Assembly (NCBI GenBank): GCA_023443095.1
Contig: JAEZVV010000021.1
Location: 1-23,112 of the forward strand
Length of the DNA stretch: 23,112 nucleotides
From: Pseudomonadota bacterium
GTDB taxonomy: Bacteria; Pseudomonadota; Gammaproteobacteria; Burkholderiales; Burkholderiaceae_F
Direction: 5' to 3'
Shown: one piece after another, positions 1 through 7,325 of the stretch
Layout: each line of letters opens with the position of its first letter
How positions within the stretch are numbered: position 1 is the stretch's first letter
Notes under the pieces: model-generated
What the model saw: the letters and a program-made list of their open reading frames with translations, nothing else
Database searches by the model: none
Told to the model about the DNA's origin: nothing
Program-made: the position numbers and the translations under genes

Positions 1-499
1 GACGAAGGATTTCCAATCCGGCAGCGGCAGCGGATTCGGCGCTGAAAACCTCGGGCGACTCCAGGTAGATCAGGCCTTCGGGCGCCAGGACCCCGAGCGC
101 GGCGGCCAGGGCCTTGGGTTCGATTCCGGCCGCAAACGGCGGGTCGAGGAACACCAGGTCGAACTCGGCCGGCAACTGGGCCGCGGCGGCGAGCGCGTCG
201 GCCTGCTTCACCTCGATCGCGTCGGCCTTGAGTTTGTCCTTCAGTGCGCGCAGGGCGCGGGCAAGCTGGGGGTCGCGTTCGATCAGCAGCACCCGCTGCG
301 CGCCGCGGCTGGCGAGCTCGAAACCCAGAGCGCCGCTGCCGGCGAACAGGTCGAGCCCGCGCACGCTCGAAAAGTCGCCCATCAGGTGGCCGATCCAGTT
401 GAAGACGGTTTCTCGCACCCGGTCGCCGCTGGGACGCAGGCCGGGTTTGTCCGGGACCGCGATGGGCGTGCGTTTCCACTGCCCCCCGATGATGCGCAC
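1..499 (-). CDS. rsmD: 16S rRNA (guanine(966)-N2)-methyltransferase RsmD, C-terminus cut by window edge
   Basis: SAM-dependent methyltransferase that modifies G966 of 16S rRNA in the small ribosomal subunit. The N-terminus (VRIIGGQWKRTPIAVPD) is the family signature. It is followed by RPSGDRVRETVFNW, a SAM-binding LDLFAGSGALGFE motif, and the catalytic NPPF-type motif present here as FLDPPF. A GTG at 497-499 is the most likely start because the conserved RIIGG motif begins right after it; no clear Shine-Dalgarno sequence is visible. About 166 codons are present and the last few residues lie beyond base 1. It diverges from ftsY across 96 bp, a common arrangement in beta- and gammaproteobacteria. 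Identity is secure; only the exact start is uncertain. Confidence 0.93.
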   Translation of the reverse strand, partial: MRIIGGQWKRTPIAVPDKPGLRPSGDRVRETVFNWIGHLMGDFSSVRGLDLFAGSGALGFELASRGAQRVLLIERDPQLARALRALKDKLKADAIEVKQADALAAAAQLPAEFDLVFLDPPFAAGIEPKALAAALGVLAPEGLIYLESPEVFSAESAAAAGLEILR

Positions 500-595
500 C
501 TGGCCGGCGGGACGGAGGGGGGTTGATAAACTCGGGGCCTGGCCGCGGCCGTTCCGCGGCGCCTTATCCTTATCTTTCTTGGCTCTCATCCACCC

Positions 596-1528
596 ATGAT
601 AAGTCCCACTGCGCCCAAGTCCGGCTGGCTGTCGCGCCTCAAGGAAGGCCTGACGCGAACCCGCGTCAACATCGTCGGACTGTTCTCGGGCGGGGTGGTG
701 GACGAGGACTTCCTCGAGGAACTCGAGTTCGCCCTGATCAGCGCCGACGTCGGCGTGGCCACTTCAGCCCTGGTGCTGCGCCGCCTGCGCGACCGCATCA
801 AGCTCGAAGGCCTCAAGAGCCAGGACGAAGTCCGGGTCGCCCTGCGCGACGAACTGGTCAAGATCCTCTCGCCTGCCGAAGGCCGGCTCGACCTAGCCCG
901 CGCCAAGCCGCTGGTGGTCATGGTCGCGGGCGTCAACGGCGCCGGCAAGACCACCTCGATCGGCAAGCTCAGCAAATGGCTCGCCGACGAAGGCAAGACG
1001 GTTCTGCTCGCCGCCGGCGACACCTTCCGCGCTGCGGCGCGCGAACAGCTCGCGGTATGGGGCTCGCGCAACCGGGTCGAGGTGATCGCTCAGAGCGGCG
1101 GTGACCCCGCCGCGGTGGTGTTCGACGCGGTGAGCGCGGCCAAGGCGCGCGGGCTCGACGTGGTGATCGCCGACACCGCCGGCCGGCTGCCGACCCAGGC
1201 CCACCTGATGGAAGAACTCAAGCGGATCCGGCGCTCGCAGGAAAAGGCCCTGCCGGGCGCTCCGCACGAAGTGATCCTGATCGTCGACGGCACCAACGGC
1301 CAGAACGCGCTGGCCCAGGTCAAAGCCTTCGACGAGGCGGTCGGCCTGACGGGCCTGATCATCACCAAACTCGACGGCACCGCCAAAGGTGGCGTCCTGG
1401 CCGCGATCACCCAGATGCGGCCCGAGAAACCCATCCCCATCCTTTTCATCGGCGTGGGCGAAGGCATCGCCGACCTGCAGGCCTTCAAGGCCATCGAGTT
1501 CGCCAACGCCCTGGTCGGCCTCGACTGA
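596..1528 (+). CDS. ftsY: Signal recognition particle receptor FtsY (short form, NG domain)
   Basis: SRP receptor GTPase that docks ribosome-nascent chain-SRP complexes at the inner membrane for co-translational insertion. The 310 residues cover a complete N domain (about 10-95) and G domain. G-domain motifs are the P-loop GVNGAGKTT (112-120), GDTFRAAA (141-148), DTAGR (193-197) and TKLD (257-260), and the C-terminus GVGEGIADLQAF is typical. It is much shorter than E. coli FtsY (about 497 aa) because the acidic A domain is essentially absent; membrane binding probably relies on the basic amphipathic N-terminus (KSGWLSRLKEGLTRTR). The ATG at 596 lacks an obvious ribosome binding site. An intrinsic terminator follows directly. 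Confidence 0.96.
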   Translation: MISPTAPKSGWLSRLKEGLTRTRVNIVGLFSGGVVDEDFLEELEFALISADVGVATSALVLRRLRDRIKLEGLKSQDEVRVALRDELVKILSPAEGRLDLARAKPLVVMVAGVNGAGKTTSIGKLSKWLADEGKTVLLAAGDTFRAAAREQLAVWGSRNRVEVIAQSGGDPAAVVFDAVSAAKARGLDVVIADTAGRLPTQAHLMEELKRIRRSQEKALPGAPHEVILIVDGTNGQNALAQVKAFDEAVGLTGLIITKLDGTAKGGVLAAITQMRPEKPIPILFIGVGEGIADLQAFKAIEFANALVGLD

Positions 1529-1535
1529 AAGTGCT

Positions 1536-1566
1536 CGGCCCGGATCGAATCCGGGCCGTTTCGTTT
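1536..1566 (+). terminator. Intrinsic terminator of ftsY
   Basis: A 10-bp perfect GC-rich stem (C+GGCCCGGAT at 1536-1545 pairing with ATCCGGGCC+G at 1549-1558) with a CGA loop is followed by TTTCGTTT. It starts 8 bases after the ftsY stop codon. The interrupted T-tract makes it moderately strong. Confidence 0.75.
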
Positions 1567-1577
1567 CACCAGCGGGC

Positions 1578-1769
1578 TCAGCCCCCGACGCAGATCGAGG
1601 CAAGGTTGTTCGGATCGTCCGCCAGCCTCTGGGCCAGATTGGCCTTGGCGCTAATCGCTTCGGCGCTCAAGGCCGTCGGTGCACGCAGATTGGCTGCCGC
1701 GCCAAGACCGCAAGCAACAAGCAGGGCAAGGGAAAGGACGGCGAGCGCAAATTCCTTGGAGTACGGCAT
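1578..1769 (-). CDS. Small exported protein, probable lipoprotein, unknown function
   Basis: A 63-residue protein that I do not recognise. It starts at ATG 1769 with a good ribosome binding site (GAGGTGA, 4 nt upstream). Residues 1-20 form a signal sequence: MPYSKEF followed by the hydrophobic stretch ALAVLSLALLVAC. The LLVAC cysteine at position 20 looks like a lipobox, so lipid anchoring is plausible; the next residue is Gly, compatible with outer-membrane sorting. The mature part is about 43 residues, helical and Ala-rich, ending in CVGG with a second cysteine. A TATAGT -10-like hexamer lies on this strand at 1848-1853 without a clear -35. The gene converges with ftsY and stands alone. The RBS and signal peptide argue that it is real. 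Confidence 0.55.
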   Translation of the reverse strand: MPYSKEFALAVLSLALLVACGLGAAANLRAPTALSAEAISAKANLAQRLADDPNNLASICVGG

Positions 1770-1930
1770 CAGTCACCTCGACTTCATCAGATCGGCGATT
1801 GATGGCAGGCTCGCCGCAGCGCCCCGGCCGGGCTCCGACCGCAGCTCACTATACGAAGTCGAGTAGGCGTTTACCCTTTGTTTTACGGGTTTTCGAGAAG
1901 AACCCCTAATCCAACCAAATTACTCGGGAT

Positions 1931-2341
1931 TCACTCCGTCCCGGACTCGCGCGCCTTATTGCGTGGCTTGGCGGGCGCGGGTCGGCGATTGTCGAGCAGG
2001 TGGCGCACCGCGCGGATCGGGTGGTAGATCATCATCCGCGGCCCGGCATAACGCATCATCACCCGAGCCTGCTCGCGTTCGGTCGGGCCGTAGCAATGGA
2101 TCTGGCAGTTCTCGCAGGTGGGTTTTTCTTCGCCGTAGGGGCAGGACGCCAGGCGCTTGGTGGCGTACTCCATGAAGGCGGCGCATTCGGGGCAGAGGCC
2201 GTCGGCCGTGCCGTGCTGGTCGCGGCACCAGATCCGCGTCATCGCCTCAATCGTGCCGAGTTCGCGCGACAGGCGCGGCCCTTGCAGCCGCGCCAGGCGG
2301 CGGGCGGCGCGCTCGTCGAGCGGTGGAGAGTCTTGGTTCAT
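1931..2341 (-). CDS. YgbA-like 'nitrous oxide-stimulated promoter' family protein
   Basis: 136 residues matching the YgbA/NO-stimulated promoter family. Seven cysteines lie in the family arrangement: C39, C50-x2-C53, C67, C76-x2-C79 and C83 (WCRDQHG, LCPECAAFMEYA, SCPYGE, CENCQIHCYGP). The C-terminal segment YAGPRMMIYHPIRAVRHLLD is also typical. The cysteines suggest metal or Fe-S binding. In enterobacteria, ygbA belongs to the NsrR nitric-oxide regulon, but the biochemical role is not established to my knowledge. The gene is monocistronic and divergent from ppx. An FNR/DNR-like palindrome at 2398-2411 is centred about 63 bp upstream of the start, in line with nitrogen-oxide or low-oxygen control. 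No clear Shine-Dalgarno sequence precedes the ATG. Confidence 0.85.
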   Translation of the reverse strand: MNQDSPPLDERAARRLARLQGPRLSRELGTIEAMTRIWCRDQHGTADGLCPECAAFMEYATKRLASCPYGEEKPTCENCQIHCYGPTEREQARVMMRYAGPRMMIYHPIRAVRHLLDNRRPAPAKPRNKARESGTE

Positions 2342-2397
2342 GGCTGGGTTTTACGCTTGGAATTCGAGCAGGATGGAAGAGGCCGACCGCGCCGGGC

Positions 2398-2411
2398 TTG
2401 ACCCTGAACAA
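2398..2411 (-). promoter_or_regulatory. Candidate FNR/DNR-type operator upstream of the ygbA-like gene
   Basis: TTGAC-CCTG-AACAA resembles the CRP/FNR-family consensus TTGAT-N4-ATCAA, with four of five positions matching in each half. It also forms a 7-bp stem (GGGCTTG/CAAGCCC, 2394-2415), so a structural role is an alternative. The position fits activation of the minus-strand ygbA-like gene, though no convincing -10 is seen at the expected distance. Confidence 0.35.
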
Positions 2412-2450
2412 GCCCGCCCACCGAGTCATACGACAGAGGTACGCCCCCCG

Positions 2451-2456
2451 TAGAAT
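2451..2456 (+). promoter_or_regulatory. Possible -10 element for ppx
   Basis: TAGAAT lies 27 bp upstream of the ppx GTG and differs from the -10 consensus at one position. No recognisable -35 hexamer is found 16-18 bp upstream, so this is a weak prediction. Confidence 0.25.
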
Positions 2457-2477
2457 CGACCGACTCCCGCCCCCTTT

Positions 2478-3953
2478 GTGACTTCTCCCATGCTACTCGC
2501 CGCGGTCGACCTCGGCTCCAACAGCTTCCGGCTCGAAATCGGCCGCGTCGAAGGCGACCACATCCTGACCCAGGGCTACTGGAAGGAAACCGTGCGGCTG
2601 GCGGGCGGGCTCGACGACGAGATGCGGCTGTCAAAAAAGACCATGGATGCGGCGCTCGACACCCTGGCTCGCATGAACGAGCGCCTGCGCGGGCTGCCGG
2701 CGGCTCAGGTGCGGGCGGTCGGCACCCAGACCCTGAGGCTGGCGAGCAATGCACCCGAGTTCCTGGCCCGCGCCGAGGCCGCGCTGGGCTACCCGATCGA
2801 AGTCATCGCCGGCCGCGAAGAAGCCCGCCTGGTGTTCGAGGGCTGCACCCATACCCTGCCGCCGTCGTCGGCACGGCGCCTGGTGGTCGACATCGGCGGC
2901 GCTTCGACCGAGCTGATCGTGGGGCGCGGCTTCGTCGCCGAAAGTGCCGAATCCTTCAAGGTCGGCTGCGTCAACATCACGACCCGGTTTTTCAGGGACG
3001 GCAAGATCGACCGCGCCAGCCTCAAACGCGCCCAGGTGGCAGTGGCCGCCGAACTCGAAGAAGCGGCCAATGTCTTTTCCAGCCCGCAGTGGGACGAGGC
3101 CTTCGGTTCCTCGGGCACCGTGGGCGCGGTCTCGGCGGTCCTGCGCGCCCAGGCGTGGACCGACGGCACCATCACCGCGGCCGCCCTGCAGCAGCTGCGC
3201 CAGGCCTTGCTCGAGGCGGGCGACATCCGCCGGCTCCGGCTCGATGGGCTCAAGGCCGAGCGGCAGGAAGTGATCGCCGGCGGCGTAGCGGTGCTGTCGG
3301 CCGTTTTCGAGGTGCTCGGGCTGGATGAGCTGCGCACCGCCCGCGGCGCCCTGCGCGTCGGCCTGCTCTACGACCTGCTGGGCCGGCGCGAAAGCCGCGA
3401 CGTGCGCGATGCCGCGGTCGAGCGCATGGTCTCGCGCCTCGCGATCGACCGCGAGCAGGCAAGCCGCGTCACGGCGATGGCCGCCTGCCTCTTTTCCGCC
3501 CTCGAACCCGAGGCCTCGCTCGAACAACACAAGACACTCGCCTGGGCCGCCCAGCTGCACGAGGCCGGTTTTGCGGTTTCCCACAACGACCACCACAAAC
3601 ACGGCGCCTATCTGGTTCGCCATAGCGACATGGCGGGTTTTTCGACGCCGGACCAGGAGCGCATCGCCACCCTGGTCCTGGCGCAGCGGGGCAACCTGAA
3701 GAAGGTGGCCAACCACCTGGCCGAGCGCAGCGGCGCCAACAAGGTCCTGGCGCTGCGCCTGGCCGTGATCCTGCTGCACGCGCGGCGCCCGGTGAACCTG
3801 CCGGCCTGGTCGCTGTGCCGCAACCACAATGGCGCTGAACTCACGCTCGACCGGGCCTGGCTCGGCCGGCATCCCCTGACCCAGTACCTGCTCGAAGAAG
3901 AAGCCGCCCTGTGGGACCGCGCCGGGCTGCCGCTCAAGCTGACGGCCCGCTGA
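2478..3953 (+). CDS. ppx: Exopolyphosphatase Ppx/GppA
   Basis: Processive hydrolase that releases phosphate from the ends of inorganic polyphosphate (some members also cleave pppGpp). The 491 residues have the family layout. An actin-like ATPase fold (about 1-310) carries phosphate-1 AVDLGSNSFRLEIG (9-22), GREEARL with a catalytic-type Glu (112-118), phosphate-2 DIGGASTEL (138-146) and FGSSGTVGAV. A C-terminal HD-like helical domain contains QLHEAGFAVSHNDHHKHGAY. The start is GTG 2478 or ATG 2490 (MLLAAVDLGSN), and neither has a strong ribosome binding site. The gene converges on the ppk1-sixA operon with only 9 bp between stop codons, so synthesis and breakdown of polyphosphate are encoded back to back. 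Confidence 0.95.
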   Translation: MTSPMLLAAVDLGSNSFRLEIGRVEGDHILTQGYWKETVRLAGGLDDEMRLSKKTMDAALDTLARMNERLRGLPAAQVRAVGTQTLRLASNAPEFLARAEAALGYPIEVIAGREEARLVFEGCTHTLPPSSARRLVVDIGGASTELIVGRGFVAESAESFKVGCVNITTRFFRDGKIDRASLKRAQVAVAAELEEAANVFSSPQWDEAFGSSGTVGAVSAVLRAQAWTDGTITAAALQQLRQALLEAGDIRRLRLDGLKAERQEVIAGGVAVLSAVFEVLGLDELRTARGALRVGLLYDLLGRRESRDVRDAAVERMVSRLAIDREQASRVTAMAACLFSALEPEASLEQHKTLAWAAQLHEAGFAVSHNDHHKHGAYLVRHSDMAGFSTPDQERIATLVLAQRGNLKKVANHLAERSGANKVLALRLAVILLHARRPVNLPAWSLCRNHNGAELTLDRAWLGRHPLTQYLLEEEAALWDRAGLPLKLTAR

Positions 3954-3962
3954 GGCCGGCGT

Positions 3963-4427
3963 TCAAACCAGGTCGGGGTTGAGCACCGCGCGCAGCACCA
4001 CCTGCGGGCCGCCGTCGCGCTCGCGCGACGAAAACCACCAGACTCCGCCTTTTTTCACCGGCCAGTCGCGGCTCGAACTCGACAGCAATCGCGCCGCCAC
4101 CTCGCCCAGCGTCGGCTGGTGGCCGACGACCAGCACCGCCACCTTGGATTCGGGCCAGTCGGCGGCGGCGAGCAACTCGTCGACGCTTGCGCCCGGGGCC
4201 AGGGCATCGACCGTCTTGAACTTGCGCCCCGACAGCTCGCTCAGCGCGGTCGCGGTGGCGAGCGCGCGCGCTGCCGGGCTGACCAGGATGCGGCTGGTGT
4301 CGGGCAGGCGGGCGTGCAGCCATTCGGCCATGCGGCGCGCCTGCTTCTCGCCGCGCGGCGTGAGTTTGCGCCCCAGGTCGGGTTCGCCGATCTCGGCTTC
4401 CGCATGACGCCAGAGGATCAGTTCCAT
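3963..4427 (-). CDS. sixA: Phosphohistidine phosphatase SixA
   Basis: Histidine-phosphatase superfamily protein of 154 residues, the size of SixA. The nucleophile motif is LILWRHAEAE (RHAE near the N-terminus), the second catalytic His is in VVGHQPTLGE, and LTPRGEKQARRMAEWL and ILVSPAARALATA are typical of the family. E. coli SixA acts on phosphohistidine proteins such as ArcB and NPr. The start at ATG 4427 is preferred over the in-frame ATG at 4445 because CAGGAGA sits 6 nt upstream and MELILWRHAEAE begins at the conserved strand. The ppk1 stop codon ends one base before this start, so the two genes are almost certainly co-transcribed and translationally coupled. Confidence 0.92.
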   Translation of the reverse strand: MELILWRHAEAEIGEPDLGRKLTPRGEKQARRMAEWLHARLPDTSRILVSPAARALATATALSELSGRKFKTVDALAPGASVDELLAAADWPESKVAVLVVGHQPTLGEVAARLLSSSSRDWPVKKGGVWWFSSRERDGGPQVVLRAVLNPDLV

Positions 4428-4428
4428 C

Positions 4429-6513
4429 TCAGTCTCCTGGCGCAAGCAGCGATTCGAGCAAGGCGTTCTGCGCCGAAAACGCGCCTTCTCGCGATGACGG
4501 CGGCCGGTACTCCCCGGTCGCCGTAAGACGCCACGACTCGGCGCGGTCCTCGAGGTAGACCTTGAGCCCTTCGGTGATCACGCGCCGCTTGAGCTTGGGG
4601 TCGAGCACCGGCCAGGCGATCTCGATCCGCCGGAACAGGTTGCGGCCCAGCCAGTCGGCGCTCGACAGATACACCTTGTCGGCGCCGCCGCTCTTGAACC
4701 AGAAGACGCGGCTGTGTTCGAGGAAGCGGCCGATCACCGACACCACGCGGATGTTGTCCGACAGCCCCTTCACACCCGGCCGCAAGGCGCACGCGCCGCG
4801 CACGATCAGGTCGATCTTCACGCCCGCCTGGCTCGCCGCGTACAGCGCCCGGATCGTGGCTTCGTCGCCCAGGGCATTCATGCGGGCCACGATGCGAGCC
4901 GGTTTGCCGGCGCGGGCATGGCGCGCTTCGGCCGCGATCGCCTGCTGCAGCTTCCGGTGCAGGTCGAAAGGCGCAAGCCACAGGTGCTTGAGCCGCTCGA
5001 CCCGGGTCAGGCCGGTGAGGTGGAGGAAGACCTTGTCGACATCGCGGCAGATCTCCGCATTGGCGGTCAACATGCCGAAGTCGGTGTAGAGCCGCGCCGT
5101 GCCCGGGTGGTAGTTGCCGGTGCCGAGGTGGACGTAGGGCACTACTCGCCAGCGCTTGTGCCTCAGTTCGCGCCGCAGGACGAGCAGCATCTTGCTGTGG
5201 GTCTTGAGCCCCACCACGCCGTAGACGACTTGCACGCCCACCCGTTCGAGCCTTTCGGCGAGGTCGATGTTGGCCTCTTCGTCGAAGCGGGCCTTGAGTT
5301 CGACCACCACGGTCACTTCCTTGCCGCGCCGCGCCGCTTCGACCAGCAGATCGACCAGGGTCGAGTTCGCGCCAGTGCGGTAGAGCGTCATGCGGATCGC
5401 GGCCACGTCGGGATCGAACGCGGCCTGGCGCAGGAAGTCGAGCACCGGATCGAAGCTCTCGAAGGGATGGTGCAGCAGGACGTCGCCCAGGCGGAGCTGG
5501 GCAAAGATGTCGCCGCCCCGAGGCAGCCGCGCCGGCCATGCCGGGGCCAGCGACGGCCAGCGCAGGCCGGGCGCCCGCACCTGGTCGACCAGCTGGTTCA
5601 TGCGCACCAGGTTGACCGGGCCGTCGACCCGGAACACGGCGGCGTCGGCCAGGCCGAACTGGCGCTGCAGCAGATCGACCAGCGGCGGCGGACAGGTGTT
5701 CAGGACTTCGAGCCGAACCGGGTTGCCGAAATGGCGCTGGGTCAGTTCGAGCCGCATCGCCTGGCGCAGGTTCTTGACTTCGCGTTCGTCGACCGCGAGT
5801 TCCGAGTCGCGCGTCACGCGGAACTGCGAGAAGCCGGCCAGGCTGCGCCCGGGAAAGACCTCGGCCAGATGCGAGCGGATCACCGACGACAACATCACGA
5901 AAGCCTGCTGCCCGGGCGCCGCGAGCCGGTCCGGCAAGGCGATCACGCGCGGCAGGATGCGCGGCACTTTCAGGATCGCCGCGCTGGCGGGGCGGCCGAA
6001 GGCGTCCTTGCCTTCGATCTGCAGGATGAAGTTGAGCGCCTTGTTCATCAGCTGCGGAAACGGATGGACCGGGTCGAGGCCGATCGGCGCCAGCAGCGGC
6101 CTGACTTCGCGCCGGAAATAGTCCCTCACCCAGGCGCGTTGCGCGGGCGTGCGTTCGGCGTGCCCCAGAACCACCACGCCGCAGCCCGCCAAGAGCGGCA
6201 TCAGGTCCTGGTTGAAAAGCACGTATTGGCGCGCCACCACCCGGTGCGCCCGCGCCGACACCGCCGCGTAGAGCTCGGCGGCGGCCGAGTCGGGATGCGC
6301 CTGGGCGGCATCGTAGAGGTCGATGATGCGGATCTCGAAGAACTCGTCGAGGATGGACGAGACGATGCCGATGTAACGCAAGCGCTCGGCCACGGGCACG
6401 TCGGCGCGCTCGGCCTGCGCCAACACACGCTCGACGAAGGCGAGCTGGGAAAGCTCGCGCGGCACCAGATCCAGCTCGGCGCCCGGTAACGTCTTTCTGG
6501 CAGTCTTGTTCAC
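4429..6513 (-). CDS. ppk1: Polyphosphate kinase 1
   Basis: Reversible transfer of the ATP gamma-phosphate onto inorganic polyphosphate. With the GTG start at 6513 the protein is 694 residues, close to E. coli PPK1 (688). All domains are visible: N-terminal helical domain (RELSQLAFVERVLAQA), head domain, and two phospholipase-D-like C-terminal domains. The autophosphorylated His is in LKTHSKMLL (H439) and the second conserved His in RFLEHSRVFW (H600). Other landmarks are ELKARFDEEANIDLAERL and HLGTGNYHPGTARLYTDFG. The longer reading frame up to 6618 has no homology-like sequence and would overlap the ftsE promoter; GTG 6513 is preceded by a GGGTGGG purine-rich stretch. The gene leads into sixA and may be PhoB-controlled. 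Confidence 0.95.
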   Translation of the reverse strand: MNKTARKTLPGAELDLVPRELSQLAFVERVLAQAERADVPVAERLRYIGIVSSILDEFFEIRIIDLYDAAQAHPDSAAAELYAAVSARAHRVVARQYVLFNQDLMPLLAGCGVVVLGHAERTPAQRAWVRDYFRREVRPLLAPIGLDPVHPFPQLMNKALNFILQIEGKDAFGRPASAAILKVPRILPRVIALPDRLAAPGQQAFVMLSSVIRSHLAEVFPGRSLAGFSQFRVTRDSELAVDEREVKNLRQAMRLELTQRHFGNPVRLEVLNTCPPPLVDLLQRQFGLADAAVFRVDGPVNLVRMNQLVDQVRAPGLRWPSLAPAWPARLPRGGDIFAQLRLGDVLLHHPFESFDPVLDFLRQAAFDPDVAAIRMTLYRTGANSTLVDLLVEAARRGKEVTVVVELKARFDEEANIDLAERLERVGVQVVYGVVGLKTHSKMLLVLRRELRHKRWRVVPYVHLGTGNYHPGTARLYTDFGMLTANAEICRDVDKVFLHLTGLTRVERLKHLWLAPFDLHRKLQQAIAAEARHARAGKPARIVARMNALGDEATIRALYAASQAGVKIDLIVRGACALRPGVKGLSDNIRVVSVIGRFLEHSRVFWFKSGGADKVYLSSADWLGRNLFRRIEIAWPVLDPKLKRRVITEGLKVYLEDRAESWRLTATGEYRPPSSREGAFSAQNALLESLLAPGD

Positions 6514-6536
6514 AACACCCACCCTGACAGGGTCTG

Positions 6537-6554
6537 ATGACGAATCGATGACGG
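6537..6554 (-). promoter_or_regulatory. Candidate PhoB box upstream of ppk1
   Basis: On the minus strand CCGTCAT-CGAT-TCGTCAT contains two GTCAT cores exactly 11 bp apart, the period of a Pho box (consensus repeats CTGTCAT with 4-bp spacers). I count 13 of 18 consensus positions. It lies 24 bp before the ppk1 GTG, unusually close, and no clear -10 sits between. Chance occurrence cannot be excluded. Confidence 0.33.
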
Positions 6555-6564
6555 CCCGACCTTT

Positions 6565-6570
6565 TACAAT
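6565..6570 (+). promoter_or_regulatory. Probable -10 element for the ftsEX transcript
   Basis: TACAAT in a T-rich context (CTTTTACAAT) upstream of ftsE, one mismatch from TATAAT. The -35 region overlaps the candidate Pho box and has no good consensus hexamer. Confidence 0.35.
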
Positions 6571-6647
6571 GCCCCGCTGGTGGATTTGTCCATCTCCCAC
6601 CGCAGCGCCTGATGCCATTCTATTGGGCGAGCCATCCGCCCCTGCCC

Positions 6648-7325
6648 ATGTCTGCCTCGCCTTTGTTGCCTCCTTTTATCCGCTTTGACCGCGTCTGCCA
6701 TGCCTACGGCAGCCAGTCCGCCTTGATCGACGCCAGTTTCAGCGTCGACCGCGGCGAGTTCGCCCTGCTGCTTGGCCCCTCGGGCGCGGGCAAGTCCACC
6801 GTGCTGCGGCTGATCGCCGGGCTGCAGGCAGCCAGCTCGGGCCAGATCGAAGTCGGCGGCGAAGTTTTAGACCGCCTGCCGGCCAAACGGCTGGCCTGGC
6901 TGCGGCGCTCGATGGGAGTGGTTCTGCAGGACCCGATGCTGCTGCCCGACCGCTCGGCGCTCGACAACGTGATGCTGCCTGCCCTGGCGGCCGAACTTCC
7001 GCTCGCCGAAGCGCGCGAACGGGCGCTCGCCGCGCTGACCCGCTGCGGCATCGACGGTCGCGCCGGCGCCCGCCCAACCGAACTCTCGGGCGGCGAGCAG
7101 CAGCGCGCCGCCCTCGCCCGGGCCGTGGTCAACCGCCCCGCGCTGGTGCTCGCTGACGAACCCACGGCCCACCTCGATGCCGTTGCGGCGGCCGGCCTGC
7201 TCCAGCTGCTGGCCCAGTTTTCCCGGGCCGGCGTGACGGTCTTGCTGGCTTCGCACCAGCTGCCGCCAACGGACGGAGTCCGCGCGCGCGTGATTGCCAT
7301 TGCCGACGGGAGGATCTCGGCATGA
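6648..7325 (+). CDS. ftsE: Cell division ATP-binding protein FtsE
   Basis: ABC-type ATPase that pairs with FtsX at the divisome and gates periplasmic peptidoglycan hydrolases. From ATG 6648 it has 225 residues, the usual FtsE length. It carries Walker A GPSGAGKS (43-50), Q-loop Q94 (VVLQDPMLLPD), signature LSGGEQQR (147-154), Walker B LVLADEPT (167-174) and the switch His in ASHQ (H203). An in-frame ATG at 6612 would add 12 residues; neither start has a strong ribosome binding site, and IRFDRV, the usual N-terminal strand, begins shortly after 6648. The stop codon overlaps the ftsX start (ATGA), indicating coupled translation. Confidence 0.93.
   Translation: MSASPLLPPFIRFDRVCHAYGSQSALIDASFSVDRGEFALLLGPSGAGKSTVLRLIAGLQAASSGQIEVGGEVLDRLPAKRLAWLRRSMGVVLQDPMLLPDRSALDNVMLPALAAELPLAEARERALAALTRCGIDGRAGARPTELSGGEQQRAALARAVVNRPALVLADEPTAHLDAVAAAGLLQLLAQFSRAGVTVLLASHQLPPTDGVRARVIAIADGRISA

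Noticed and set aside
4714..6489. Long plus-strand open frame opposite ppk1 (591 codons)
   Set aside because: It mirrors the codon structure of ppk1, is His/Arg/Gln-rich without domain motifs and has no ribosome binding site; a high-GC antisense artefact.
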